Positions 1 to 9,006 of a stretch of DNA of 64,000 nucleotides are shown piece by piece. Below the pieces are notes generated by a model that saw only the letters and a program-made list of their open reading frames with translations, did no database searches and was not told the DNA's origin. A program made the translations under genes and the position numbers. The stretch is taken from contig JADJMD010000012.1 of NCBI GenBank assembly GCA_016709765.1, forward strand, positions 558,001 through 622,000, read 5' to 3'. Every line of letters starts with the position of its first letter. Within the stretch, counting starts at the first letter, position 1. This stretch comes from Ignavibacteriales bacterium (GTDB lineage Bacteria; Bacteroidota; Ignavibacteria; Ignavibacteriales; Ignavibacteriaceae).

Positions 1-541
1 TCTCACTAGGATGATTATGAATAAGAATTATACTTGCCGAATTATTTTCAATTGCTGTCCTAAAAATTTCCCGCTGATGAACTACACTTGAGTTAAGATT
101 TCCTTGAGAAATTCTTTCATACTTAATAATTTTATTTGCAGAGCTAAGACACACAACAATAAACTGCTCTTTCAATTCATCTCTAAGCAATGGAATAAAT
201 ATTTCTGCAATATCAGCAGGAGAAGTTATTTTTTTCTGAGAAAACCATTTTGTCTGTGATAATATTCTTCTGCTAATTTCAAAAGCCGCTAACAAGGTTG
301 CAGCCTTATCTCCTCCAATTCCGGAAGTTTTTTTAAGGTCTGCAGATGATTTAGATGCTAGTTGAGCAAGATTGTTTTCTTTTGCAATTATTTCTTGCGC
401 CATTGAAATAACTGATTTCCCTTTGGTTCCCGTTCGCAATAAAATTGCTATCAATTCAGCATCTGTCAAACTTTGTGGTCCTCGTAATAACAATTTTTCA
501 CGAGGTCGGTCATCAATCGGAAGATCTTTTACTTTAGACAT
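1..541 (-). CDS. radC: RadC family JAB/MPN-domain protein (partial, C-terminus beyond window)
   Basis: This is the N-terminal 180 residues of a RadC (UPF0758/DUF2466) protein. The start ATG at 541 follows a strong GGGGGAGAA ribosome site. The N-terminal helix-hairpin-helix part shows 'LTDAELIAILLRTGTKG' and 'SGIGGDKAATLLAAFE'. The JAB metalloprotease-like domain follows, and the window ends exactly in its metal-binding motif 'IHNHPS'. The remaining metal ligand (a downstream Asp) would lie outside the window. RadC was once linked to DNA repair; its molecular role is unsettled. The start lies 13 bases from the stop of the TPR/binding-protein gene transcribed before it, so the two may be co-transcribed. 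The identification rests on the two motif blocks and is secure; the function is not. Confidence 0.93.
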   Translation of the reverse strand, partial: MSKVKDLPIDDRPREKLLLRGPQSLTDAELIAILLRTGTKGKSVISMAQEIIAKENNLAQLASKSSADLKKTSGIGGDKAATLLAAFEISRRILSQTKWFSQKKITSPADIAEIFIPLLRDELKEQFIVVCLSSANKIIKYERISQGNLNSSVVHQREIFRTAIENNSASIILIHNHPSE

Positions 542-553
542 TTCTCCCCCTTT

Positions 554-2275
554 CTACTGCTTACCAGCCCGAAATTTATCAACTAACTCAAATACGCCAT
601 CATTAAACCGAACAACATTTATAAATTTATTTGTTCGATCATAATCAAATGAAATATTATTATGGAACCCTGTTACATTTATACCTGATTCAATTTTATA
701 CTTAATATTTTTTCTTGTAGGGTCAATATTTCTCATAACAGTTAATAAATATTTTGCAGTGTCATAACCATAAAGAATATTTCGGTTTATTTCCATTCCG
801 GTTGTTCTCTTAAATGAACTTGAAAATTGTTTAAATGAGGCATCATTAAAATCAATAAAGTAATCTGAATCAAAAGTTAATTTATTACTTAGTTCAGATG
901 ATGATTCAAAACCCTTTCCAAGAAACCAATCTTGATTTCCATAAATTTCTATATTTAATCCACTTTGCACCATTTGGGATAGAATAGCATTAGCATCACT
1001 TCCATCAGATATTGGAGCATAGAGTCCTTCAATCGATTTTGCAATTGACGATATTCTAGTCATCTGCTCGGACAAGGAAAAACTCTTACTTTTATATGTT
1101 TCTTTAGCAACAATTTTACCACCCAATCGTTCAAATTCCTGAGCAAAACTAGCAGCAAGCAGTGGTGAATATCCATCAATAGAATTAAGAATAGCTAACC
1201 TTCTTTTATTTTCAACAAAATACAAATATTGCGCAAATATTTTTCCACGTGCGGTTAATGATGGATTAGCTTGATAAAAATTTTCACTCAGCGAAACTAG
1301 ATCATCATCAGTAGCTGTTGGAGAAACTAAGCAGATATTTGTTCCGTCAATTGCATTTAGAGCATTTCTAACATCATCACTAAATATTGGACCAAGGATG
1401 GATCGAACATCATTATTTGCAACAAAATTATTTGCGATATCAGATACTTTAGTTTTATCTCTTTGGATGTCAGTAACTATAATTCCAACTTTTTCACTAT
1501 GATCCGAGTTATACTCATGGAAAGCATATTTTATGCCTTCTAAAATTTCTTTAGCTGATTCTATTTCTCTTCCATTGATATCAGTTAATGAAAGCAAAAT
1601 ACCTACAACAGGATATTCAATTTTCGTCTGTGTTATATTATCTGATTTCTTTAGATTAAGTGCCTCAACATACTCATCAGAATCTGTGTGATTTGATATT
1701 ATCTCACTTAAAATATTGATTGCCTCAGAATTATCACCTTCAGCTAACAAAATCTTACCAGTTATAAGTAATAGAAAAGATTTTAACGAAGAATGTTTAT
1801 CTATCTGTTTTTCAACTTTCTTACTACTTAGATTAGTTAAAGCTATCTTTTCTGCAAAAAGCTTTGTCTCATTTTTAAAGACTATTGAATTTGATGCTTC
1901 TATAAATTTTAAAGCGGCTTCGAATGCACTTATATAATCAGATTTATCAACATAGGTTTTTATCAGAAGATTTTTAACCTCATCAGCATACTTGCTTTGC
2001 GGATATTCTGTTAAAAAAGTATTTATAGATTTTACAGCTTCCGAGTATTTTTTTTGTTCAACTAAAATTTTCGAAACAAAAAAAGATGATGCAGTATTTT
2101 TTGTGTTATTTACTGTTCGGGTTTCAATCTTCTTAAAAAGACTTATTGCATCATCATATTTTTTAGAATTATAAAAACCAAGAGCCTTTTGAAAATCTTT
2201 ATTATTATCAACAGAAATATTTTGTGGCAATAAAACCGAACCGGTTAAGAGGAGAATGAAGAGTAATTTTTTCAT
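554..2275 (-). CDS. Secreted TPR protein fused to a type I periplasmic-binding (Leu/Ile/Val-like) domain
   Basis: A 573-residue exported protein with signal peptide 'MKKLLFILLLTGSVLLPQ'. Residues about 25-210 are tetratricopeptide-like helical repeats ('ALGFYNSKKYDDAISLFKK', 'EQKKYSEAVKSINTFLTEYP'). From about 220 to the end runs a type I substrate-binding fold of the receptor family ligand-binding type: 'VVGILLSLTDINGREIESAKEI' resembles its first strand and helix, and 'VRSILGPIFSDDVRNALNAI' its second block. The arrangement recalls LpoA/LppC-like proteins, in which a TPR domain precedes such a fold and regulates a cell-wall synthase. Solute sensing without transport is equally possible, because no ABC permease genes are nearby. 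A TPR gene lies 9 bases upstream and radC follows. The domain calls are good; the role is open. Confidence 0.8.
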   Translation of the reverse strand: MKKLLFILLLTGSVLLPQNISVDNNKDFQKALGFYNSKKYDDAISLFKKIETRTVNNTKNTASSFFVSKILVEQKKYSEAVKSINTFLTEYPQSKYADEVKNLLIKTYVDKSDYISAFEAALKFIEASNSIVFKNETKLFAEKIALTNLSSKKVEKQIDKHSSLKSFLLLITGKILLAEGDNSEAINILSEIISNHTDSDEYVEALNLKKSDNITQTKIEYPVVGILLSLTDINGREIESAKEILEGIKYAFHEYNSDHSEKVGIIVTDIQRDKTKVSDIANNFVANNDVRSILGPIFSDDVRNALNAIDGTNICLVSPTATDDDLVSLSENFYQANPSLTARGKIFAQYLYFVENKRRLAILNSIDGYSPLLAASFAQEFERLGGKIVAKETYKSKSFSLSEQMTRISSIAKSIEGLYAPISDGSDANAILSQMVQSGLNIEIYGNQDWFLGKGFESSSELSNKLTFDSDYFIDFNDASFKQFSSSFKRTTGMEINRNILYGYDTAKYLLTVMRNIDPTRKNIKYKIESGINVTGFHNNISFDYDRTNKFINVVRFNDGVFELVDKFRAGKQ

Positions 2276-2284
2276 AATAGTTTT

Positions 2285-3154
2285 TTATTTATTAAGATCA
2301 ACTTTTCCTACAATTGCTGGTTGATACGCAGGATCAATCTGTAATGCAAGTTCAAAGAATAGATGTGCTTCATCAATTTTTCTTTGCTTAACAAAAGATT
2401 TTGCCAATAATGTATAAATTTCTGCAGAAACATCAGAACTTAATTCTATAAACTCAGAAAAAAACCTTTCTGCCTTTTTAAAATCTTCTAAATAATAATA
2501 AATCTTTCCAGCAAATTCCTGTACAGATGCATCTTTCGGATTTAGTTTAAGTGCTTTTTGAATAGGATTAACGGCGTGTGTAAACATATCAAGACTATAA
2601 TACACCTTTGCAAGTATCAAATTTAATTCCCAAAAATCTGCATAAAGATACTGTGCGTTTGTGGCATAATTTAATGCGGAATTATAATTCCGTAACTCAT
2701 ATTCTATTTTTGCAAGATATAAATTTGCTTCCTGCTTTAAATCGTTTTTTTCATCTGAAGAAATAAATCTTGCAAAATATTCTTTTGCAAGTTCAAATTC
2801 GTTAAGCATCATATAAGAATAAGCTATTAAGAATAAAGCTGCCGGAGTTGATTCTGAAATATTATTAAGCACTTCTATAGATTCGATCCATTTTGAATTT
2901 CTGAGGAGATATTGACCGAAGTACAAGGCAACTTCATTTGTGGATTCTTTAACATTCATTAACTCAGCTAGGATATTTTTGCCGGCCTCCACAAATCCCA
3001 TATCTTCATAAAGTTCTGCAAGTTGAAAATAAAATTCTTCTCGCTCAGTTTCTTCAATCAGTTTTTTATAAATCTGAGAAGCATGAAGATTCTTTCCTTC
3101 AGAAATAAAAGCAGAGGCAAGTTTAACTTTAAATTTTATTCTATCTTCGTCCAC
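2285..3154 (-). CDS. TPR repeat protein, cytoplasmic
   Basis: A 289-residue all-helical protein made of about seven tetratricopeptide repeats, for example 'EEFYFQLAELYEDMGFVEAG', 'ELNLILAKVYYSLDMFTHAV' and 'SAEIYTLLAKSFVKQRKIDEA'. It has no signal peptide or membrane segment. The start is a GTG placed directly after the guaA stop codon (TAA-GTG), so translation is probably coupled to guaA. No catalytic motif is visible. TPR proteins normally serve as scaffolds; the partner cannot be read from the sequence. Confidence 0.8.
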   Translation of the reverse strand: MDEDRIKFKVKLASAFISEGKNLHASQIYKKLIEETEREEFYFQLAELYEDMGFVEAGKNILAELMNVKESTNEVALYFGQYLLRNSKWIESIEVLNNISESTPAALFLIAYSYMMLNEFELAKEYFARFISSDEKNDLKQEANLYLAKIEYELRNYNSALNYATNAQYLYADFWELNLILAKVYYSLDMFTHAVNPIQKALKLNPKDASVQEFAGKIYYYLEDFKKAERFFSEFIELSSDVSAEIYTLLAKSFVKQRKIDEAHLFFELALQIDPAYQPAIVGKVDLNK

Positions 3155-4696
3155 TTATTCCCATTCGATTGTTGCGGGTGGTTTAGAACTAATATCGTAA
3201 ACAACTCTGTTAACACCACGAACTTTATTAATAATTTCATTTGAAACATCAGACAAAAAATTATGTTCAAAATTATACCAATCTGCTGTCATTCCATCAA
3301 CAGAAGTAACCGCACGCAATGCTAGAACAAATTCATAAGTTCTACTGTCACCCATTACTCCAACAGATTGCACAGGTAAAAGCACGGCAAACGCCTGCCA
3401 GATCTCATTGTATATTCCAGCATTTTTAATTGCACTAATGTATATATCATCTGCTTCTTTTAAAATATCAAGTTTTTCCTGATCAACAGAACCTAGAATT
3501 CTAACTGCTAAACCAGGACCTGGAAATGGATGTCTTTCAATAAATTCTTCAGGAATATTTAATTCCCTGCCAACATTTCTTACTTCATCTTTAAATAATG
3601 CACGAAAAGGTTCAATTAATTTAAGATTCATCTTTTCCGGTAATCCGCCAACATTATGATGAGTTTTAATTGTAACTGAAGCACCTTTTACAGAAACTGA
3701 TTCAATAACATCTGGATATAATGTTCCTTGAACCAGAAACGCAGCACCGTTTATTTTTTTAGCTTCTTCTTCAAACACTTCAATAAAAGTGTTGCCAATA
3801 ATTCTTCTTTTTTGTTCTGGATCTGAAATACCATTTAATTTACTTATAAATTTTTCTGAAGCATCTATATGGATGTGGTTTAAATTCAGTTTTTCATTAA
3901 AGACTTTTCCAATTTCATAGCTCTCATTCTTTCGCATCAAACCTGTATCAATGTGAATGCAAATTAAATTATCACCAATAGCTTGTTTAACAAGTACAGC
4001 AGCTACTGTTGAATCAACGCCGCCACTTAATGCACAAATAACTTTAGAGTTACCAACTTTTTCTTTTATTTCAGCTATACTATTTTCAATAAAATTATGA
4101 GAATTCCAGCTTCCAGTACATTTACAAACATCAAACAAAAAATTATGGATTATTTTTTTTCCTTCAACAGTGTGAACAACTTCAGGATGAAACTGAACTC
4201 CATAAATTTTTTCTGCTTCGTTAGCTACTGCAGCAATTGGTGAGTGATCTGATTTTGCAATTATTTTAAAACCTGTTGGAAGTTCTGTTAAATAATCACC
4301 ATGGCTCATCCAGACTTTTGATTCATTACTTACTTCTTTAAGCAAAGGTGATGATTCAACTACATTTAAGATGGCTCGACCGTATTCTCTATCTTTCGCA
4401 GGTTCAACTTTTCCGCCAAGTTTTTTGCTTATTAGTTGAAGTCCATAACAAATGCCGAGTACTGGAATATTAAGATTAAGAATCCTCTTATCAATATCCG
4501 GCGCATCTGTATCGTAAACGCTCATTGGACCACCAGATAAGATTATTCCGATTGGATTAAATTCCTTAATTTCATCAATTGTAAAATTGTGGGAGTGAAT
4601 TTCTGAGTAAACATTTGCTTCTCTTACTCTACGGGTAATAAGCTGAGTAAACTGAGAACCAAAATCTATTATTAAGATTTTTTCTGTATGCTTCAT
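3155..4696 (-). CDS. guaA: GMP synthase (glutamine-hydrolysing)
   Basis: Converts XMP to GMP using ATP and glutamine, the last step of guanine nucleotide synthesis, in the cytoplasm. It is 513 residues, the normal family length. The N-terminal class I amidotransferase has the nucleophile Cys83 in 'GICYGLQL' and the His170/Glu172 pair in 'FHPEV'. The ATP-pyrophosphatase domain has the P-loop 'SGGVDST' at about 224-230. The C-terminal dimerisation domain ends 'PPATIEWE', as is usual. It is separated from the upstream gcvH by a strong terminator, so it probably has its own promoter in 4697-4726, where a short AAACT tandem repeat is seen. A TPR gene follows without a gap. Confidence 0.98.
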   Translation of the reverse strand: MKHTEKILIIDFGSQFTQLITRRVREANVYSEIHSHNFTIDEIKEFNPIGIILSGGPMSVYDTDAPDIDKRILNLNIPVLGICYGLQLISKKLGGKVEPAKDREYGRAILNVVESSPLLKEVSNESKVWMSHGDYLTELPTGFKIIAKSDHSPIAAVANEAEKIYGVQFHPEVVHTVEGKKIIHNFLFDVCKCTGSWNSHNFIENSIAEIKEKVGNSKVICALSGGVDSTVAAVLVKQAIGDNLICIHIDTGLMRKNESYEIGKVFNEKLNLNHIHIDASEKFISKLNGISDPEQKRRIIGNTFIEVFEEEAKKINGAAFLVQGTLYPDVIESVSVKGASVTIKTHHNVGGLPEKMNLKLIEPFRALFKDEVRNVGRELNIPEEFIERHPFPGPGLAVRILGSVDQEKLDILKEADDIYISAIKNAGIYNEIWQAFAVLLPVQSVGVMGDSRTYEFVLALRAVTSVDGMTADWYNFEHNFLSDVSNEIINKVRGVNRVVYDISSKPPATIEWE

Positions 4697-4726
4697 AAAC
4701 TAAACTAAACTAACGTTTAAAATAAA

Positions 4727-4759
4727 AAAACAAAATTCGGACTGCCCGAATTTTGTTTT
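4727..4759 (-). terminator. Rho-independent terminator after gcvH
   Basis: A perfect 10-bp stem (4731-4740 with 4746-4755) extends outward in A:T pairs and has a 5-base loop. On the minus strand it is followed by a long run of T. It sits 20 bases after the gcvH stop and before guaA, so it closes the gcvH transcript. Confidence 0.9.
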
Positions 4760-4779
4760 AAAGTTTTCAAAGAAATTTA

Positions 4780-5160
4780 TTATTGACCTATTAAAGCCTG
4801 ATAATCAGAGGCATCAAGTAAATCATCAAGTTCCGCTGCATCGCTAATTTCAACTTTAATCATCCATCCTTTTCCGTAAGGATCTGAGTTTACAACTTCC
4901 GGGCTATCTTTTAATGCTTCGTTTATCTCAACAACTTTACCAGTATAAGGAGCAAAAATATCACTTACAGTTTTTACTGCTTCAATTGTGCCGATTGAAT
5001 CACCTTTTTTAACGTCGCTTAGAGCCGGATCAATATCCACAAAAACAACATCACCTAATTCTCCCTGCGCATATTCGGTAACGCCGATTGTGCCTATATT
5101 GCCTTCTACAAGAACCCATTCGTGCTCTTTTGTGTATTTTAAATTATCTGGAGTACTCAT
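4780..5160 (-). CDS. gcvH: Glycine cleavage system H protein
   Basis: The lipoyl carrier of the glycine cleavage complex, which shuttles the aminomethyl group between the P, T and L proteins. It is 126 residues, the usual size. The lipoylation site is Lys63 in 'GTIEAVKTVSDIFAP', and the N-terminal 'YTKEHEWV' is a family hallmark. The gcvT and gcvP genes are not in the window. It sits 32 bases downstream of accC on the same strand, so it may be transcribed with accB-accC; a strong terminator follows it. Confidence 0.97.
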   Translation of the reverse strand: MSTPDNLKYTKEHEWVLVEGNIGTIGVTEYAQGELGDVVFVDIDPALSDVKKGDSIGTIEAVKTVSDIFAPYTGKVVEINEALKDSPEVVNSDPYGKGWMIKVEISDAAELDDLLDASDYQALIGQ

Positions 5161-5192
5161 TTTATCCTCTTAAAATTTATCCGTTTTTAGAA

Positions 5193-6533
5193 TTAATTAT
5201 CTGCATTAAACTTATCAAGAAAACCAGTATCAAAATTACCGCTAATAAAACGGGGATCTTCAAGAACTTTTAGATGGAATGGAATTGTTGTTTTAATTCC
5301 TTCAATCACAAATTCGCCAAGCGCACGTTTTCCTCTAGCAATTGCGCGTTCACGTGTTCTACCCCAAACAATCAATTTGGCTACTAAAGAATCATAATGT
5401 TGAGGTATAGAGTAGGATTGATAAATGTGCGAATCAACTCTAACTCCAAATCCACCAGGAAAATTAAGTGATGTGATTTTTCCGGGAGACGGTCTAAAAT
5501 TATGTTCAGGATCTTCAGCGTTAATTCGAAATTCAATGCTGTGTCCAAAAGGTTTTTGTGGCGGTATATCAGCTTTTTGTCCTGTTGCTACCAATATCTG
5601 TTGCCTGATCAGATCAGTATGATAAACAGTTTCAGTAACAGGATGTTCAACCTGAATTCTAGTATTCATTTCCATAAAATAAAAATTCTTGTGCTTATCC
5701 AACAAGAATTCAATTGTACCCGCACCAAGATAATTAACTGATTTTGCAGCGAGCACTGCAACATCACCCATTTTGGCTCTTAAAACTTCATCTAGTGCCG
5801 GTGATGGAGATTCTTCAATTAATTTCTGATGTCGTCTTTGAACTGAGCAATCACGTTCACCATAGTGATAAGCATTTCCAAAACTATCACCCATAACCTG
5901 AATCTCAACATGGCGCGGATTTTCTAAATACTTTTCAACATAGACATCAGAATTACTAAATGCAGCTTCAGCCTCTGTTTGAGCAGTTTGAAAAGCTTTT
6001 TCAAAATCTTTTTCTTCCCAAACAATACGCATGCCTTTTCCACCGCCGCCTGCAGATGCTTTGACAATTACCGGAAATCCAACTTCGTGTGCAATTTTTA
6101 TTGCTGCATTTACATCAGTTACAATACCATCACTACCGGGAATTACAGGAACACCACTTTTTTTCATAGTGTCCTTTGCAAATGCTTTATCGCCCATTGC
6201 TCTTATCATCTCCGGTGAAGGACCGATAAAAGTGATACTGGATTCTTTGCATATCTCAGAAAAATCAGCATTCTCTGCAAGAAATCCATATCCGGGATGA
6301 ATAGCATCTGCACCAGTAATTTGAGCTGCAGAAATAATAGACGGAATTTTTAGATAACTTTCTTTTCCTAAGGCGGGTCCGATACAAACTGCTTCATCAG
6401 CAAAAGTAACGTGCAATGATTCGCGATCAGCTTCAGAATAAACTGCAACTGTTTTTATACCAAGTTCTTTACAGGTTCTGATAATTCGTAAAGCAATTTC
6501 ACCGCGATTTGCTATTAAAATTTTATTAAACAC
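5193..6533 (-). CDS. accC: Acetyl-CoA carboxylase, biotin carboxylase subunit
   Basis: ATP-dependent carboxylation of biotin on BCCP, the first half-reaction of malonyl-CoA formation for fatty acid synthesis. The 446-residue protein shows the N-terminal 'ILIANRGEIALRIIRTCKEL', the ATP-grasp glycine loop 'ASAGGGGKGMRI', 'ERDCSVQRRHQKLIEE' and the catalytic 'MEMNTRIQVEHPVTE'. The start is GTG at 6533, chosen because the conserved N-terminus begins there. It lies 20 bases after accB, the classical accBC arrangement. Confidence 0.98.
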   Translation of the reverse strand: MFNKILIANRGEIALRIIRTCKELGIKTVAVYSEADRESLHVTFADEAVCIGPALGKESYLKIPSIISAAQITGADAIHPGYGFLAENADFSEICKESSITFIGPSPEMIRAMGDKAFAKDTMKKSGVPVIPGSDGIVTDVNAAIKIAHEVGFPVIVKASAGGGGKGMRIVWEEKDFEKAFQTAQTEAEAAFSNSDVYVEKYLENPRHVEIQVMGDSFGNAYHYGERDCSVQRRHQKLIEESPSPALDEVLRAKMGDVAVLAAKSVNYLGAGTIEFLLDKHKNFYFMEMNTRIQVEHPVTETVYHTDLIRQQILVATGQKADIPPQKPFGHSIEFRINAEDPEHNFRPSPGKITSLNFPGGFGVRVDSHIYQSYSIPQHYDSLVAKLIVWGRTRERAIARGKRALGEFVIEGIKTTIPFHLKVLEDPRFISGNFDTGFLDKFNADN

Positions 6534-6553
6534 AATATCTCAATTTTTATTGA

Positions 6554-7012
6554 TTAATTCTGCTGTATCAAGAACAATGGCTGATTATACTCAACCGGTT
6601 TTCCGCTTTCCACTAATATTTTAACAATTTTACCGCTAACGTCAGACTCTATTTCATTCATTAATTTCATCGCTTCAACAATACACAAAACAGTTCCCGG
6701 TGAAACATCATCACCCACTTGAACATATGAATCAGCATCTGGGGCAGGTGCTCTATAAAATGTTCCAACAATTGGGGATTTTATTTCATGCAATCCAGTA
6801 TTTTCGTCAGCAGATTTTTTCTCATCAGTTTTTGCAACTGAAACAGAAGTCTGCGAAACTAAAGGAACTGCTGTCTGTGAATATGAAACAGCCTGCGAAA
6901 CTCTAACCTTTTTTGCAAGCTTTATCCGCGTACCGTTTTCTTCAAATTCAAGATCGGTAACTTCGCTTGCTTCAAGAATTTTGATGAGTTTTTTTATGAT
7001 ATTTAAGTCCAT
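6554..7012 (-). CDS. accB: Biotin carboxyl carrier protein of acetyl-CoA carboxylase
   Basis: Carries biotin between the carboxylase and transferase subunits. It is 152 residues, with an N-terminal helical region, a flexible Ser/Val/Ala/Lys-rich linker at about 40-75 and a C-terminal biotinyl domain. The biotin-accepting residue is Lys116 in 'EAMKLMNE'. The ATG at 7012 follows an AAGGG ribosome site. It is flanked by efp (15 bases upstream) and accC, a gene order common in bacteria. Confidence 0.97.
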   Translation of the reverse strand: MDLNIIKKLIKILEASEVTDLEFEENGTRIKLAKKVRVSQAVSYSQTAVPLVSQTSVSVAKTDEKKSADENTGLHEIKSPIVGTFYRAPAPDADSYVQVGDDVSPGTVLCIVEAMKLMNEIESDVSGKIVKILVESGKPVEYNQPLFLIQQN

Positions 7013-7027
7013 GCTATTTCCCTTTAT

Positions 7028-7591
7028 TTAGGATTTTACTCGTTCAACGTATTCCCCAGTGCGTGTATCAACCTTTAAAAGATCATCGACATTTATAAAT
7101 AACGGAACGTTTACAGTTGCTCCTGATTCTAACTTGGCTGGTTTGAACGCATTTGTTGCTGTGTTGCCGCGAAAACCAGGCTCTGTTTCTGCAACTTTTT
7201 GATAGACAAAAATGGGAGGTTCAACTGTTATTATATCATCACCATTAAATAAAATTTCTATTTCTTCGCTTCCTTTAAGATATCCAACTGAATCACCAAA
7301 AAGTGGAACAGGAACATTGATTTGTTCGTAAGTATCGTTATCCATTAAAACGAGAAAATCTGCTTCGCGATAAAGATATTGGTATTTTTTTCTTTCAACT
7401 CGGATAATTTCAATTGATTCACCACTTCTAAAAGTATTGTCCAAAACCTTACCGGTTTTAAGATTCTTTAGTGTACTTCGAACAAAAGCTCCGCCTTTGC
7501 CCGGTTTAACGTGCTGGAATTCTGTAATTACAAAAGGATCATTTTTATATCGAATTATAAGACCGTTTCTGAAATCTGAAGTATCTGCCAT
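7028..7591 (-). CDS. efp: Elongation factor P
   Basis: Relieves ribosomes stalled at polyproline stretches by entering near the E site. It is 187 residues with the three beta-barrel domains of the family. The exposed domain-I loop reads 'KPGKGGAF' with Lys32 at the tip, the position modified in lysine-type EF-Ps. No modifying enzyme (EpmA/EpmB, YmfI-like or EarP) is encoded in this window. It is the first gene of an efp-accB-accC-gcvH run, and the preceding transcript ends at the terminator near 7700. Confidence 0.97.
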   Translation of the reverse strand: MADTSDFRNGLIIRYKNDPFVITEFQHVKPGKGGAFVRSTLKNLKTGKVLDNTFRSGESIEIIRVERKKYQYLYREADFLVLMDNDTYEQINVPVPLFGDSVGYLKGSEEIEILFNGDDIITVEPPIFVYQKVAETEPGFRGNTATNAFKPAKLESGATVNVPLFINVDDLLKVDTRTGEYVERVKS

Positions 7592-7683
7592 AACACTCTA
7601 ACTTAATTGTTAATAATTGACTTGAAAAAAATAGAGATAGAAGTCTGTAATGTCAAGAAAAGGTTTTTAACGATTTATGACAA

Positions 7684-7709
7684 AAAACCGTGAATTTCTT
7701 CACGGTTTT
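7684..7709 (-). terminator. Rho-independent terminator after the anchored TPR gene
   Basis: An 11-bp perfect stem (7684-7694 with 7699-7709) with a 4-base loop. On the minus strand its descending arm ends in a T run. It lies 24 bases after the stop of the 7733-8419 gene and upstream of efp. Confidence 0.88.
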
Positions 7710-7732
7710 AACTTAAAATCTATCAAAATCCC

Positions 7733-8419
7733 CTAATTTAGCTGAGATAGATATTTATCAACTAGTGAGTAAACTGCTGCTGTTTTATAATCGTCTTTAA
7801 TAGTTTGAAGAAGATTTTTAGCTGGCTCTTTTTCACCTGCTTCAAAATAATTTACCGCAGCCTGATAAATATAATCAGCATTCATCACATCGGTTTTTGA
7901 AACTTTAGAGGCTTTCATATAAAGATCAGCTGCTTTTTCAAATTCATTTTTTGAAGAATGATATCCAGCTTGCCCTGCTAAAGCTGCGGCTTGATAAATA
8001 TTTATATTACCACTGTAATCATCATAGTATTTAAAAGCTTCATCAGGTTTACCAAGATTTGCATAGCTGTTGGCAAGATAAATTTTTGCTGTTTCACCAT
8101 TTTCTGTGCTACCGTACTGAGCAACAATATCTTTTAAACCAAGTACCTTAACATCTTTTTTACCTTCGATAGCACCAAGATAATCTCCACCGTCATACAT
8201 TTCCATAACTTTTGATAAATGCCCTGCAGCCTCTTCATTTAGTCCGCTTCTATAATTCATATAAAAAATCACAGCAAATACTACGACTGCAAGAGCACCT
8301 AAATAAGTAAAAATCTTACTTTTATTTTCTTCAAAAAAAGAAATCGATTTGTAGTAATATTCAACAAGTTTATCTTCTTTAATTTCTTTTCTTGAAAGCT
8401 TCTTCTGTTTGGTTAACAT
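7733..8419 (-). CDS. Membrane-anchored TPR protein (YfgM-like)
   Basis: A 228-residue protein with a charged cytoplasmic N-terminus, one transmembrane helix at about 37-55 ('IFTYLGALAVVVFAVIFYMN') and a helical-repeat domain outside the membrane ('AKIYLANSYANLGKPDEAFKYY', 'ADYIYQAAVNYFEAGEKEPAKN'). This layout resembles YfgM, a SecYEG-associated periplasmic TPR protein, but the sequence alone cannot show common function. The ATG at 8419 is preceded by an AGGA ribosome site. It is transcribed alone or with the small gene upstream and ends at a strong terminator. Confidence 0.75.
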   Translation of the reverse strand: MLTKQKKLSRKEIKEDKLVEYYYKSISFFEENKSKIFTYLGALAVVVFAVIFYMNYRSGLNEEAAGHLSKVMEMYDGGDYLGAIEGKKDVKVLGLKDIVAQYGSTENGETAKIYLANSYANLGKPDEAFKYYDDYSGNINIYQAAALAGQAGYHSSKNEFEKAADLYMKASKVSKTDVMNADYIYQAAVNYFEAGEKEPAKNLLQTIKDDYKTAAVYSLVDKYLSQLN

Positions 8420-8545
8420 TCTTTATTCCTGTTCTGATTCGTAAAAAAAACTGGAGCAAATTTAACACTAAAGTGTCCAATCTTCCAAAGATTTCTAAAA
8501 TCAATTAAATGATGTTTTATGGTTAAAGTTATATTTTTGCGGAAA

Positions 8546-8761
8546 TTAAGCTCCATCTTTGATTTCTTCAACTTCCCCACCAATGTTTACTCGATATCCC
8601 TTTTCTCTAAGCCAGCTTAAGACTTTTAGATAGTCTTTTAAACGTGCTTCTGCAATTACCATATCCTGTGGGATCCGCCTTCCACGTTCCAACGATTGAG
8701 CTTTTAATTTGTTAAGATTTTGTATGAGTTTTGAAAGGTTTTGCTTGTAAGATCTTTTCAT
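8546..8761 (-). CDS. Small hypothetical protein, 71 residues
   Basis: Not recognised. A lysine/arginine-rich, probably helical N-terminal half ('NLSKLIQNLNKLKAQSLERG') precedes a short segment 'DYLKVLSWLREKGYRVNIGG'. It has no signal peptide or membrane helix. The start ATG at 8761 follows an AAAGGA ribosome site 7 bases upstream, which supports translation. The gene lies 126 bases before the anchored TPR gene on the same strand. Confidence 0.6.
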   Translation of the reverse strand: MKRSYKQNLSKLIQNLNKLKAQSLERGRRIPQDMVIAEARLKDYLKVLSWLREKGYRVNIGGEVEEIKDGA

Positions 8762-9006
8762 TAAAGATTCCTTTATTTAATATAGTTTCCCTCCCTAAGT
8801 GAATAAATAATTTTGGTTATATACAACCCTTAATCTAAAACCTGAAAAGTTTATATCCCAAATTTTATTCAAGGTTTAAAATATTTTTTTGTACTTAAAG
8901 TTTTCATTTTCATCTAAAAAAAATTCATTATATTTATTTATTAAAAAGATGAGGTAAGTATATTACAACCGAGAGGTTGAATTAGAAATTTTGTTAGGCT
9001 AAATAA

